Below, piece by piece: positions 8,897 to 18,184 of a stretch of 64,000 bases of DNA. The stretch spans positions 1 to 64,000 of the forward strand of contig NZ_QLTK01000030.1 in assembly GCF_003269035.1 (NCBI RefSeq), written 5' to 3'. The first letter of the stretch is position 1; every line of letters starts with the position of its first letter. The notes below the pieces were generated by a model that did no database searches, had not been told where the DNA came from, and worked only from the letters and a program-made list of their open reading frames with translations. The position numbers and the translations under genes are program-made. This stretch comes from Paraburkholderia bryophila (lineage in GTDB: Bacteria > Pseudomonadota > Gammaproteobacteria > Burkholderiales > Burkholderiaceae).

Positions 8897-10866
8897 ACCA
8901 GCGCATCATGCATCACGACACGGCGTCCGCCAACGACGCCACCCAGGCACGCCCCGCCGTGTCCGGCACGATCCGCCTGACGACCGCGCAGGCGCTGGTG
9001 CGCTATCTCGCCGCGCAACGCGTTGTCACTGAAGACGGCAAAAGCACCGAGACGCTATTCGGCGGCGTCTTCGCGATCTTCGGGCATGGCAACGTGGCGG
9101 GGATCGGCGAGGCGCTGTACCAGCATCGCGAGGAATTGCCGACGCTGCGCGCCCATAACGAACAGGCCATGGCGCATAGCGCGATTGCTTTCGCGAAGGC
9201 GCATTTCCGCCGCCGCATGATGGCCGTGACGACCTCGATCGGACCCGGCGCCACCAACCTCGTGACGGCGGCGGCGCTCGCGCACGTGAACCGTCTGCCG
9301 GTGCTGTTGCTGCCCGGCGACGTCTTCGTGTCGCGCGCGCCGGATCCGGTGCTGCAACAGGTGGAAGACTTTCACGACGGCGGCGTCTCCGCCAACGACG
9401 CGCTCAAACCGGTATCGCGCTACTTCGACCGGATCGTGCATCCGGCGCAATTGCTCAATGCGTTGCCGCGCGCCGTGCGCGTATTGACCGACGCGGCGTT
9501 GTGCGGGCCCGTCACGCTCGCCTTGCCGCAAGACGTCCAGGCGCAGGCGTGGGATTTCCCGGCGGAATTTTTCGAGCCGCGCGTCGTCCGGTTTCATGCG
9601 CCTGCAGCGCGTATCGACGAGATCGACGCCGCCGTCGCGCATTTACGCCGCGCCAAACGGCCGCTGATCGTCGCGGGAGGCGGTGTGCTGTACGGCCACG
9701 CCACCGATGCGCTGCACCGCTTCGCCACCACGCACGGCATTCCGGTCGCGGAAACGCAGGCCGGCAAAGGCTCGCTGGCGTGGAACGATCCGTTGAACGC
9801 GGGCGCGCTGGGCGTGACGGGTTCGCCCGCCGCCAACGCGCTCGCGCACGATGCCGATTGCGTGCTCGCCATCGGCACGCGCCTGCAGGACTTCACCACC
9901 GGTTCGAACACGTTGTTCACCCAGGCGGAGGTGGTCGCGATCAACGCCAACGCGTTCGACGGCCTCAAGCATCGCGCCCTCGTCGTGGAAGCCGACGCGC
10001 GTCTCGCACTCGACGCGCTCGCCGAGCCGCTGCAAGGCTGGCACGCGGACCGCCCCTGGACCGCGCGCGCGCACAAACTCGCGGCGAGCTGGCGCGACAC
10101 GGTGAGCACGCTCACGCATGCACCGCAACGCGACAGCGTGCTGCCATACGAAGGCGATGTGATCGGCGCGATCCAGCGTTCGAGCCCGGGGTCGGCCGCG
10201 AACGATATCGTCGTGTGCGCGGCGGGCACCCTGCCCGCTGAGTTGCACAAGCTGTGGCGTGCCGGCAAACCGGGCGCGTATCACGTCGAATATGGCTATT
10301 CGTGCATGGGCTACGAGATTGCCGGCGGCCTCGGTGCGAAGCTCGCACGGCCCGCGCGCGAAGTGATCGTGATGGTTGGTGACGGCAGCTATCTGATGAT
10401 GAACAGCGAGATCGCGACCTCGGTGATGATCGGCGCCAAGCTGATCGTCGTGGTGCTCGACAATCGCGGCTACGGTTGCATCAACCGTCTGCAACAGGCG
10501 TGCGGCGGTGCGCCGTTCAACAATCTGCTGGAGGACTGCATGCAGGGTCCGCTCGGCGCGCCGCAGATCGATTTCGCCGCGCATGCGCGAGCCCTCGGCG
10601 CGCAAGCCGAGCACGTCGCGAATATCGCTGAACTGGAAGTCGCGCTGCAACGCGCACGCATCGCGGATCGCACCTATGTGATCAGTATCGACACCGACCC
10701 GGCCCGCACCACCGACGAAGGCGGCTGGTGGTGGGAAGTCGCCGTGCCCGAAGTGTCGACGCGCCCCGCCGTGCGCGACGCGCGCGCGAAATACGACGCG
10801 CAGCTCGCGGCGCGGGCCGAATCGGCCGACGCCGATGACCGCGCCGCCCAACCCGACAACGAATGA
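8893..10866 (+). CDS. iolD: 3D-(3,5/4)-trihydroxycyclohexane-1,2-dione acylhydrolase (ThDP-dependent)
   Basis: IolD cleaves the cyclic trihydroxydione ring to 5-deoxy-glucuronate. The 657-residue protein has the usual three-domain ThDP fold. The N-terminal pyrimidine-binding part has the glutamate in RAHNEQAMAHSAIAFAKA and the TTSIGPGATNLVTAAA segment. The C-terminal pyrophosphate-binding motif runs from GDGSYLMMNSEI to VVVLDNRGYG. The ATG at 8893 overlaps the iolC stop. An earlier in-frame ATG at 8821 would extend deep into iolC and is rejected. Confidence 0.92.
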   Translation: MNQRIMHHDTASANDATQARPAVSGTIRLTTAQALVRYLAAQRVVTEDGKSTETLFGGVFAIFGHGNVAGIGEALYQHREELPTLRAHNEQAMAHSAIAFAKAHFRRRMMAVTTSIGPGATNLVTAAALAHVNRLPVLLLPGDVFVSRAPDPVLQQVEDFHDGGVSANDALKPVSRYFDRIVHPAQLLNALPRAVRVLTDAALCGPVTLALPQDVQAQAWDFPAEFFEPRVVRFHAPAARIDEIDAAVAHLRRAKRPLIVAGGGVLYGHATDALHRFATTHGIPVAETQAGKGSLAWNDPLNAGALGVTGSPAANALAHDADCVLAIGTRLQDFTTGSNTLFTQAEVVAINANAFDGLKHRALVVEADARLALDALAEPLQGWHADRPWTARAHKLAASWRDTVSTLTHAPQRDSVLPYEGDVIGAIQRSSPGSAANDIVVCAAGTLPAELHKLWRAGKPGAYHVEYGYSCMGYEIAGGLGAKLARPAREVIVMVGDGSYLMMNSEIATSVMIGAKLIVVVLDNRGYGCINRLQQACGGAPFNNLLEDCMQGPLGAPQIDFAAHARALGAQAEHVANIAELEVALQRARIADRTYVISIDTDPARTTDEGGWWWEVAVPEVSTRPAVRDARAKYDAQLAARAESADADDRAAQPDNE

Positions 10867-10876
10867 GGACGTCCGC

Positions 10877-11803
10877 ATGACTGCTTTCGACGTACGTATC
10901 GGCATCAACCCGTTATCGTGGATGAACGACGATCTGCCTTCGCTCGGCGGCGAAACGCCGCTCGACGTGGCGCTGACCGAAGGCCGCCAGATCGGCTATC
11001 AGGGCTTCGAACTGGGCAACAAGTTTCCACGCGAGCCGCAGGCGCTGAAAACCCTGCTCGCGCAATACGATCTCGCGCTGGTGTCCGGCTGGTATTCCGG
11101 CCGCCTCGCGCGCGGCAGCGTGGAAGACGAAATCGCCTCGGTCGGCCCGCATCTGGACCTGCTCGCGCAAAACGGCGCGACGGCCATGGTGTACGGCGAA
11201 GTCGCCGATTCGATTCAGGGCGCGCCGCAGCCGCTGTATCAACGGCCGCGTTTTTTCAGCGACGCGCAGTGGGCGGCGTACGCGGCGCGAGTCGATGAAT
11301 TCGCACGCTATACGTTGAGCCGTGGCGTGCGGCTGGCTTATCACCATCACATGGGCGCGTACGTCGAAACGCCCGCCGACGTCGATCAGCTGATGGCACG
11401 CACGAGCGACGCGGTCGGCCTGCTGTTCGACGCCGGGCACATTACGTTTGCCGGCGGCGATCCGCTGGCGGTGCTCGACAAACATATCGGCCGCGTGTGC
11501 CACGTGCATTGCAAGGACGTACGCCCCGCCGTGATGAAGCTGGCACGCAATCGCAACTGGAGTTTTCTCGACGCGGTGATTGCCGGCGCGTTCACCGTGC
11601 CGGGCGACGGCGCGGTGAATTTTCCGGCCATCATCGAGCGCCTGAAGCGGCACGGTTATCGCGGCTGGCTGGTGGTCGAAGCGGAACAGGACCCGGTGGT
11701 CGCACCGTCGTTCGAGTACGCGCAGAAGGGTTATCGCACGTTGCGCGCGTTGGTGGATGCACCGCTCGACGGTGTGGGCCGCGCGGATCAGGAGGCAGCA
11801 TGA
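10877..11803 (+). CDS. iolE: Myo-inosose-2 dehydratase
   Basis: IolE dehydrates 2-keto-myo-inositol to the trihydroxycyclohexanedione used by IolD. The 308-residue product is a xylose-isomerase-like TIM barrel beginning RIGINPLSWMNDDLPSLGGETPLD, a stretch typical of IolE. Metal-binding acidic and histidine residues occur in YHHHMGAYVETPADVD, FDAGHITFAGGDP and CHVHCKDVRP. The start at 10877 (MTAFDVRIG) is 11 bases after the iolD stop and is preceded by GAGGAC. Its stop overlaps the iolB start by ATGA (11800-11803). Confidence 0.92.
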   Translation: MTAFDVRIGINPLSWMNDDLPSLGGETPLDVALTEGRQIGYQGFELGNKFPREPQALKTLLAQYDLALVSGWYSGRLARGSVEDEIASVGPHLDLLAQNGATAMVYGEVADSIQGAPQPLYQRPRFFSDAQWAAYAARVDEFARYTLSRGVRLAYHHHMGAYVETPADVDQLMARTSDAVGLLFDAGHITFAGGDPLAVLDKHIGRVCHVHCKDVRPAVMKLARNRNWSFLDAVIAGAFTVPGDGAVNFPAIIERLKRHGYRGWLVVEAEQDPVVAPSFEYAQKGYRTLRALVDAPLDGVGRADQEAA

Positions 11804-12600
11804 GTTTATTGGTGAAGGCGCAGCGCGACGGCCAGACGATCGCGCGGGTCACGCCGGAGTCGGCGTGCTGGCGGTACGTGGGATTCGCCGCTTACCGGTT
11901 GGGCGCGAACGAGGTCGTGCATGTGTTCGAAGCGACGCGCGAGGTGTGTATCGTCGTGCTGACCGGCGCGGTGGATATCGAAACCGCGGACACCACGTGG
12001 ACCGCGCTCGGTTCGCGCGACAACGTATTCGAAGACGCCGCGCCATATGCAGTGTATTTGCCGCCGGGCGTGCGCGCGACGGTGCGCGCCAATCGCGAGG
12101 CGGAGATCGGTGTGGCGAGCGCGCCGGCCAAAGGCGAGTTTCCGGCAAGGCTGATCGAACCGGCTTCGATGAAGCGCTCCACGCGCGGCAAGGGCCTGAA
12201 TACGCGTTATGTGTGCGATATTCTTCCGCAGACCGAGCCGGCGGAGTCGTTACTGGTGGTCGAAGTCAGAACGCCGGGCGGCCACGCATCGAGCTATCCG
12301 CCGCATAAGCACGACACCGACAACGTGCCGCACGAGAGTTCGCTGGAAGAGACTTACTACCATCGGTTGAACCCGCCGCAAGGCTTCGCGTTTCAGCGCG
12401 TGTACACCGACATGCGCGATATCGACGAATCGATGGCCGTGGAGAATCACGACGTGGTGATGGTGCCGCGCGGCTACCATCCGGTGATCGTGCCTTATGG
12501 TTACGACTCGTACTACCTGAACGTGATGGCCGGCGGGCAACGGGTCTGGCATTTCCGCAACGATCCGGCGCATGAATGGATCATCCATAAAGACGCTTGA
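11800..12600 (+). CDS. iolB: 5-deoxy-glucuronate isomerase
   Basis: IolB converts 5-deoxy-glucuronate to 5-dehydro-2-deoxygluconate, the substrate of IolC. The 266-residue protein is a bicupin. The second cupin shows a metal-binding pattern in SSYPPHKHDTDNVPHESSLEETYYH, followed by VMVPRGYHPVIVPYGYDSYYLNVMAG. The ATG at 11800 overlaps the iolE stop and follows CAGGAGG. It is the last gene of the operon. A perfect 18-base palindrome lies just beyond it at 12611-12628. Confidence 0.92.
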   Translation: MSLLVKAQRDGQTIARVTPESACWRYVGFAAYRLGANEVVHVFEATREVCIVVLTGAVDIETADTTWTALGSRDNVFEDAAPYAVYLPPGVRATVRANREAEIGVASAPAKGEFPARLIEPASMKRSTRGKGLNTRYVCDILPQTEPAESLLVVEVRTPGGHASSYPPHKHDTDNVPHESSLEETYYHRLNPPQGFAFQRVYTDMRDIDESMAVENHDVVMVPRGYHPVIVPYGYDSYYLNVMAGGQRVWHFRNDPAHEWIIHKDA

Positions 12601-12610
12601 CCGGTTTGGC

Positions 12611-12628
12611 GTCACGGCATGCCGTGAC
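12611..12628. terminator. Perfect 18-bp palindrome between convergent iolB and the lipoprotein gene
   Basis: GTCACGGCATGCCGTGAC reads identically on both strands and sits in the 43-base gap between two converging genes. It can form a strong hairpin in both transcripts but is not followed by a clear T-run, so a shared bidirectional terminator is plausible rather than proven. Confidence 0.45.
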
Positions 12629-12643
12629 GCGCCGTGACGTTTG

Positions 12644-15064
12644 CTACTTTCTGGTGGCCAGGTCGACGTCCAAACCGCCGTCGGTGCCCATTCGCACGGT
12701 TCCCTTCGACACGTCGCGGCGATAACCGTACAGATCGAACTTCATCACGCCGGGGTTCGAACTGTCGCTGATGAAGGTTCTGGTATTCGTCACCAGCGAA
12801 TTGAACATCTTCACGTCGCCGGATTCGATCCAGACGAAACTCCTGGCCGCATTCGCCGGCGGGCGCGCGGCGGCAAGCGCGCCGTCGCGCTTGAATTTCA
12901 GCACCAGACCTTCGTCCGTTACCGTCGCGCTGGCGAGGCGGCCTTGCAGCACCGGCGGCGGAAACACCGTGTACTGATCGAACACCAGTTCGTTGCCCTG
13001 CAACGCGACGCCCTTGCGCGTGAGCGGCGTGAGCGATGCCAGCGGAATATCCAGTGCGCGCAGCAAGCCCGCCTGCGGCACGCCCAGCACTTTCACCGAG
13101 GTCGGTTCATAGACGAGATGCCGCTCGTCTTTCGCGACGATCGTGCCGCTCATCGTGGTCGGCAGCCAGACGCCGGGAAAGTGATTCCACAACTTGATGC
13201 CGCCGGTGACTTCCAGCTTGCCGTCGACGGGTTTCAACTGCAGATCGTTCAGCGAGCGCGGCGCGTAGTCGAGCAGGTAGTCGTTGAATAGCGCCGCCAT
13301 GGCCGGCCAGGGCTCGACCACCTCGCCGCCGATGATATGAATGTCGTACTGATCCGAATCGTCGAGGTCGACGGGTTGGCCCGGTCGCTTCGGCACCATT
13401 TGCGCGTCGAGCGATCGCACATGAAAACCGATCCGCCCGGCGACGTAGAAGTCGACGTTCTCGACGTGAATCAACGGCGCGACGGCCGCTGAATGACGCT
13501 CGTCGATGAACGCCGAGCCCGGCGTCGCCATGCTCTGGCCGCTGAATGCCGCGCGCGTGCCGACCGGAATCGCGCGCGCCACCGAAGCGGTCCTCGCGAT
13601 CGGCGGCACGTGTTGCCACACCAGCCGAGCCTGCGCGAGCGAAGCCTGCTGCGCGCGGATGAAGCTGTCGTTGAAGCGTGCGCCGGCGCTGCCGGTTTGC
13701 TGCGACGCGTCGTTCGCCGCAGCGGCGCCACTGGCGCTGGCACTTGCGCTGGCGAGCGTCGAATAGGACGGCAGATGCACGTCCAGTGCGCCCGCTTCAT
13801 TGAAAGTCAGATAGCCGGCCGCCATCTGGTCGCGGTAGTGATACAGGTCCAGCACGAACGGCGCGCCGGCGTCGAGCGGCGTGATCGCCATGTCGATATT
13901 CATCGGCATCGAGCGCATGAATTTCACGTCCCCGCCCTGCACCAGCATGCCGCGTGCGGGCATCGTCGCGGGCCAGTCGATTCTGGGCACCGTGTGATCG
14001 TCCAGCGTGAAGCGTACGCCGGCCGCGCTCGTCTCGATGTGCGTGATCGTCATGCGCAAGGCGGGCGGCGGCGTGAGTTTGGCGACCTGCATCACCACGT
14101 CATCGCCGTCCAGACGCGCGATCGGCGTGTCGACTTTCAGCAGATCGGCCATCTTGACGTGCGCGGCCTGCATCAGCTTGTCGGCGCCGACGCCGGCGAC
14201 TTCGACATGATCCGCGCGGAACACGAGTTCGCGGGCGTTGCGCATCGACAAGGCGCCGCTCAGCACGATCGGCACCCACGTTTCGCGATGCATCTCGCCG
14301 GTAATGCGCAAGCTCCCGCCGTCTTGCGGCACCACCCGCATATTGCGCAGCGGTGAGCCCTGATACTGGAACAGGTAGCGGTCGAAAATCGCGGTGAGCT
14401 TCGCGCTGTCGAGTGTGACGTCGCCGCGGTGCACGTTGATCGTCACGCTGGTGGGGTCGTCGAATACGATCGGCTGACCGGCATGCGCGGGGCTCAGCGT
14501 CGCGGCCATGTCGTGGATCATGAAGCCGATGTCGCCGGTGACCCGAAAGTCCACGTCGCGCGCGAACATCAGCGAACCGTCGATGCCGGAATCGCGCAAG
14601 CTCAACGGGCGGGTGCGCTTTTCGGTCATGCCGCTGGCCGACGGCAGGCGTGCCGCGATGCGCTGTTCGGTAGCGAGTTGTTGGGCTTTCGCGAGTTCGA
14701 GTGACGGGCGTGTCGATGCGGCGGGTTGGGCGACGGCGCCGCGCGAGGTGTCGGCGGCGCTCAGGGCTGGGACTGAGTCTGGCGACGGTGTTGCAGTGAT
14801 AGTGCTGCTGGTTGCGCTCGCCGCGCTCATCGGCGCGCTGGCGGAGTTCGACGGCGCGGCCGACGTCCCGCTCGTGCTCGAACTCGCATCGGCGCAGGCG
14901 GACATCAACAAGGCGGCGGTCAACAACGCGACGCCGACGCCAATCGGCGCGCACCACATCCGCGTGTGCCCCGCTTTTCGTGCCGGTTTTGAGCGTGATC
15001 CAGCCGAGTCCACTATGCGTTGCCCGGTCGCGGCCGCTTCGTCTGTTGCGCGTGTCTGTTTCAT
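12644..15064 (-). CDS. Large putative lipoprotein with an internally duplicated domain, function unknown
   Basis: The 806-residue product has a cytoplasmic arginine-rich start, a hydrophobic segment (VGVALLTAALL) and a lipobox-like LMSAC near residue 58, so it is probably exported and lipidated. A Ser/Ala-rich linker follows. Two copies of a roughly 230-residue module are recognisable. Copy one runs from FARDVDFRVTGDIGFMIHDM; copy two runs from IHVENVDFYVAGRIGFHVRS. Both then share the order GQPv-FDD/LDD-..-I-GGdV, a YL-YxgxsL segment, and a Pro-rich strand before the end. GGAGGAGACGTC sits directly before the ATG at 15064. I do not recognise the family. It is convergent with the inositol operon. 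Confidence 0.7.
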   Translation of the reverse strand: MKQTRATDEAAATGQRIVDSAGSRSKPARKAGHTRMWCAPIGVGVALLTAALLMSACADASSSTSGTSAAPSNSASAPMSAASATSSTITATPSPDSVPALSAADTSRGAVAQPAASTRPSLELAKAQQLATEQRIAARLPSASGMTEKRTRPLSLRDSGIDGSLMFARDVDFRVTGDIGFMIHDMAATLSPAHAGQPIVFDDPTSVTINVHRGDVTLDSAKLTAIFDRYLFQYQGSPLRNMRVVPQDGGSLRITGEMHRETWVPIVLSGALSMRNARELVFRADHVEVAGVGADKLMQAAHVKMADLLKVDTPIARLDGDDVVMQVAKLTPPPALRMTITHIETSAAGVRFTLDDHTVPRIDWPATMPARGMLVQGGDVKFMRSMPMNIDMAITPLDAGAPFVLDLYHYRDQMAAGYLTFNEAGALDVHLPSYSTLASASASASGAAAANDASQQTGSAGARFNDSFIRAQQASLAQARLVWQHVPPIARTASVARAIPVGTRAAFSGQSMATPGSAFIDERHSAAVAPLIHVENVDFYVAGRIGFHVRSLDAQMVPKRPGQPVDLDDSDQYDIHIIGGEVVEPWPAMAALFNDYLLDYAPRSLNDLQLKPVDGKLEVTGGIKLWNHFPGVWLPTTMSGTIVAKDERHLVYEPTSVKVLGVPQAGLLRALDIPLASLTPLTRKGVALQGNELVFDQYTVFPPPVLQGRLASATVTDEGLVLKFKRDGALAAARPPANAARSFVWIESGDVKMFNSLVTNTRTFISDSSNPGVMKFDLYGYRRDVSKGTVRMGTDGGLDVDLATRK

Positions 15065-15461
15065 GACGTCTCCTCCTGAAGCCGCGACGCGTCTCGCGCG
15101 CGTCGGCTGCGGCATGGTTCGTCACGCTGGCGGCGGCTTTAAACACCACGCCGACGCCGCGCGCCTTTGACCTGATTGTCTTGATTTGTCAGCGCGCTGC
15201 CGACAAGATTTCTGGAGGGTGCTCACCAAACGATCAAGCGTTTGAATCGCCTCGGTGAGTCAGTGGGAAGCCGCGTGCGTCGGGCTTAAGCGGCGCGCCG
15301 TGAAGCAGCATTCAAACGGCATTGCCGGGTGCAAGCTACGCAGCGTGCGACGTTAGCGGACAGGCAGAGGCTCTAGATACACTCGATCGCGACGCAACCC
15401 ACCGCGCAACGCGATTTGCGGCGCTGCAATAAGAAAGCGGCACATCGGCCGCCCTCGGGTA
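15065..15461. other. Intergenic, no gene recognised
   Basis: About 400 bases upstream of the lipoprotein gene and downstream of the SnoaL-like gene. No convincing coding frame, RNA or repeat is visible. It must contain the promoter of the leftward lipoprotein gene. Confidence 0.4.
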
Positions 15462-15845
15462 TCACTTAGTCTGCTGAACCCATTGCTTACGCCAGCCCGG
15501 CGCTTCGAAAGGATCCGAAAAATACTGCGTCTCGTGGACGACCTTGCCGTCGCGAAACTCCATGATGCTCACCGTCAAGAACGCCCGGCCGTTATAGGTG
15601 ATCTCGTATTCCGTGACCCACAGAGTTCCTTCGCCCTGAATTCGCATGACGTCGAATCCCGATGGCCTGTCAGGGTGATGACCGCGCAGTGCCTGCAAGT
15701 TGGCTCGACCGAGAATCCGCTCGCCCGATTGGGGATAGTCACAGATGGCGTCGTCAGCATAAATGGCGTGCTCCGCGTCCAGATCGCCGGCCGCCGAGGC
15801 GCGCCAGTGTGCATTCAAGGCTTCACGCAATTGCGCTTCCTGCAT
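15462..15845 (-). CDS. SnoaL/NTF2-like protein
   Basis: The 127-residue protein has the cone-shaped NTF2/SnoaL fold pattern: an N-terminal helix (EAQLREALNAHWRASAAGDLDAEHAIYADDAICDYPQ, cited in two parts), then GRANLQALRGHH, then four beta strands ending LTVSIMEFRDGKVVHETQYFSDPFEAPGWR. Such proteins act as small isomerases, hydrolases or binding proteins, and no specific reaction can be read from the sequence. It stands alone, leftward, with no clear partner. Confidence 0.7.
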   Translation of the reverse strand: MQEAQLREALNAHWRASAAGDLDAEHAIYADDAICDYPQSGERILGRANLQALRGHHPDRPSGFDVMRIQGEGTLWVTEYEITYNGRAFLTVSIMEFRDGKVVHETQYFSDPFEAPGWRKQWVQQTK

Positions 15846-16084
15846 GGCAACACCTCCGCACGATTACATGTCCCGCGATGAAGGACTCACGCGTTGAAGC
15901 CGTCAAAAAGGGCGATGTGGAGTCGTCATCAGATAGCCACCGTCAGGGTCGAATCGAGCCCAAAACAGCAGGTGGATTGGCTGATTCAGTGTAGCAAATG
16001 GATCGCGGCCGAATGATGCCGACTGGTAACGGCAGCAATTGCGCCGTTTACCAGCCGGGTTCCAAAGGATTTTTTACTCAGGCT

Positions 16085-17815
16085 TTACAGACCCAACGAT
16101 TCCTCCAATCGTCGCATCTCCTGCTGCCATTCCTGCTGCAAATGAGCCTTCTGATGTTTCGGCTTGCGCGCCCGATCCGTCTCTAGCCACGCCTCCAATT
16201 GGCACCAGCGCTGCCACTGCACTTCGGCCTCTTCACTAGCGAAAGTGGACTGCGCAACCGGACCGGGCAGCGCAGCCGGAGCAGCTTCGGATCGCACCTT
16301 GTCATTGGTGGCGAACAGCCGCTGATAGGCGCCGGCGGCATCTGGCCATTCCTGAACCTGGCCATTGCCGATGACCCAGAACCGGTTGCAACTGGTTTCG
16401 ATCAATTCCCGATCGTGCGAAACCAGCAGAAAACCACCGGCGAAAGCAGCGAGTGCGGCCGCGAGTTCACGCTTGCCGTCCAGGTCCAGGTGATTGGTCG
16501 GCTCATCGAGCCATAGCATGTGATAGCTGGCCATGGACAGCGCCAGAAACAGCAACCGCGCGCGCTCACCGCCGCTGAGCGTGGCCACCTTCTGGCCGTG
16601 ACGCGAATAGGCGAACCCTGCCGATATCAAGGCTTGCCGTCGCTCCCTGTCGCCGACCGGCGCGAACTTGTAGAGGGCGTCGGCCAGCGTCGCTTCGTCG
16701 GCCAGTTGACGCAGCGACTGATCGTAGTAGGCGATGCGCGCCGCCGGATGATAGCGCCAGCCTGCGCGTGCTTCGCCTGCCTGCACGTCGCTCCAGCACT
16801 GACGCAACAGCGAAGACTTGCCCGCGCCGTTGCTGCCCAGCAGCGCAATCTTGTCACCCAGCCGCAACCACAGGGCGTCGAGCTCGAACAACACCGGCTG
16901 ATCGGACTGCGCGCGTACCTGCAAGCCTTCGAATGCCAACAGACTGTCGGCGGCCAATGACTTCCCTTGCAGCTTCAGGCACCACGGACTGCCGCGACTG
17001 ACGAAGGTCTGCTCGTCTTTCAGCTTATCGGCGCGCCGCTGTATGTTCCTCGCCTGGCGCAACAGTTTTTCATTGTCATGCTCGCGCCCCCAGGTCGCGA
17101 CGCGCCTGCTACTGGCCGTCAAGCGGTCGATTTCCTTTTGCTCGCCGGCATGGCGCGACTGCGCCGCGACGTCGGCTTCGGCCAGCGCGACTAATGCCTG
17201 ACTGCACGGCAAATCGAAACTGTACAACTGCTGATCGCGCAGAATCCAGCTCTTGTCGCTGAGCGTATCCAGCAGCCGTGGATCATGCGACACCAGAATG
17301 AAACCGCCTTGCCAACGGCGCAGGAAATCCTCCAGCCACAGCAGTGACGGCAGGTCCAGATGGTTGCTGGGTTCGTCCAGTAACAACAGGTTGGGCTCCT
17401 GCAATACGGCGCGCCCCAGCAGCAGGCGGGTGTGCTGTCCGCCGCTCAGGCTGGCCACCGGCGTATCGGCGGCGTCAGGCAAGGCCAGTTCGCTCAGCAG
17501 ACTGTCGACTCGCCAATGGTGTTCCGGCTGTTTGTCGATCGCCTCCAGAAGCGCCTCGCGCGCCGTCAGGTCCGCAAGCCGTGGCGGCAGATGTTGCTCG
17601 ACATGCTGAAGGCGGCACTGTCCAGCATATTGCACGCTGCCGGCACCCGGCTCGCGGCTGCCCGCCAATAGACCCAGCAGGCTGCTTTTGCCGCAGCCGT
17701 TATGGCCCAATAGACCAATGCGGTCGCCGAGTTTTACGGTAAAGGAAAGATCGTGGAATAGCGGGCCATGGCCGCTTTCCAATTGCAGGGAAAGTGCGGA
17801 AATCAGGGTTGTCAT
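16085..17815 (-). CDS. ABC-F family ATPase (ribosome-associated type)
   Basis: The 576-residue protein has two nucleotide-binding domains and no membrane segments, which defines the ABC-F group acting on the ribosome. Domain one has Walker A LLGHNGCGKSS, signature SLSGGQ and LLLDEPSNHLDL. A charged linker (~residues 235-300) follows. Domain two has LLGSNGAGKSS, TLSGGERARL and WLDEPTNHLDLDG. A lysine/glutamine-rich helical tail ends the protein. The ATG at 17815 is preferred over an in-frame TTG start upstream. A 28-codon leader ORF lies 113 bases before it. ABC-F proteins are either housekeeping translation factors or antibiotic-resistance factors; which applies here is unknown. Confidence 0.85.
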   Translation of the reverse strand: MTTLISALSLQLESGHGPLFHDLSFTVKLGDRIGLLGHNGCGKSSLLGLLAGSREPGAGSVQYAGQCRLQHVEQHLPPRLADLTAREALLEAIDKQPEHHWRVDSLLSELALPDAADTPVASLSGGQHTRLLLGRAVLQEPNLLLLDEPSNHLDLPSLLWLEDFLRRWQGGFILVSHDPRLLDTLSDKSWILRDQQLYSFDLPCSQALVALAEADVAAQSRHAGEQKEIDRLTASSRRVATWGREHDNEKLLRQARNIQRRADKLKDEQTFVSRGSPWCLKLQGKSLAADSLLAFEGLQVRAQSDQPVLFELDALWLRLGDKIALLGSNGAGKSSLLRQCWSDVQAGEARAGWRYHPAARIAYYDQSLRQLADEATLADALYKFAPVGDRERRQALISAGFAYSRHGQKVATLSGGERARLLFLALSMASYHMLWLDEPTNHLDLDGKRELAAALAAFAGGFLLVSHDRELIETSCNRFWVIGNGQVQEWPDAAGAYQRLFATNDKVRSEAAPAALPGPVAQSTFASEEAEVQWQRWCQLEAWLETDRARKPKHQKAHLQQEWQQEMRRLEESLGL

Positions 17816-17928
17816 GCTTTTGCTCTCGTTTCTGCGGGACGTGTTTGTCCCTGTCAACAGGAGCGCTGGCGACAACAATGGAATCGAGAAAGAACTCGAT
17901 TAGATGAGTAGGCTTTGCTCTGACCAGG
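17816..17928 (-). promoter_or_regulatory. Structured leader between the short ORF and the ABC-F gene
   Basis: On the minus strand this spacer contains a hairpin with arms AATCGAG/CTCGATT and a 6-base loop (17882-17901). It also has two alternative overlapping hairpins nearer the start codon, CCTGT-TG-ACAGG and GGGAC-N6-GTCCC. Competing hairpins between a leader ORF and an ABC-F gene are what ribosome-dependent attenuation would need. No U-tract terminator is evident, so control of translation initiation is as likely as transcription attenuation. Confidence 0.4.
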
Positions 17929-18015
17929 TTATCGCAGCGCGATAGAACGCAGGTGAGAGCAGGCAAATGTGCTGGACCAATGTACCAACATCATTGGGTA
18001 CACGAGCAGAACCAT
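17929..18015 (-). CDS. 28-residue leader peptide upstream of the ABC-F gene
   Basis: A short ORF on the minus strand begins with ATG at 18015 and ends with TAA at 17929. It is preceded by AAAGGAGGTAAAT, a near-perfect Shine-Dalgarno much stronger than that of the ABC-F gene itself. The predicted peptide starts MVLLVYPMMLVHWSSTF and ends SHLRSIALR. Short upstream ORFs control several antibiotic-resistance ABC-F genes through ribosome stalling; a similar role here is an inference. Confidence 0.6.
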   Translation of the reverse strand: MVLLVYPMMLVHWSSTFACSHLRSIALR

Positions 18016-18184
18016 ATTTACCTCCTTTTTTTCAGAAAGAGTTAAGGTCCGCGCAGTGTAATCCGGATTGGGCGATAAGCGCTATTCCGTTAGCGTCCGT
18101 GATAACGACGTCGTGCCGGACGAGGTAGGCCAGGCCAACACATCGTCGTCATTCCCGATCGCTGTTATTGCGTGTTATCGCCGG
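18016..18184. other. Intergenic upstream of the ABC-F leader
   Basis: This stretch lies between the leader ORF and the small secreted protein gene. It should contain the promoter for the leader/ABC-F transcript. A TACACT hexamer lies near 18056-18061 on the minus strand but has no good -35 partner. Confidence 0.3.
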
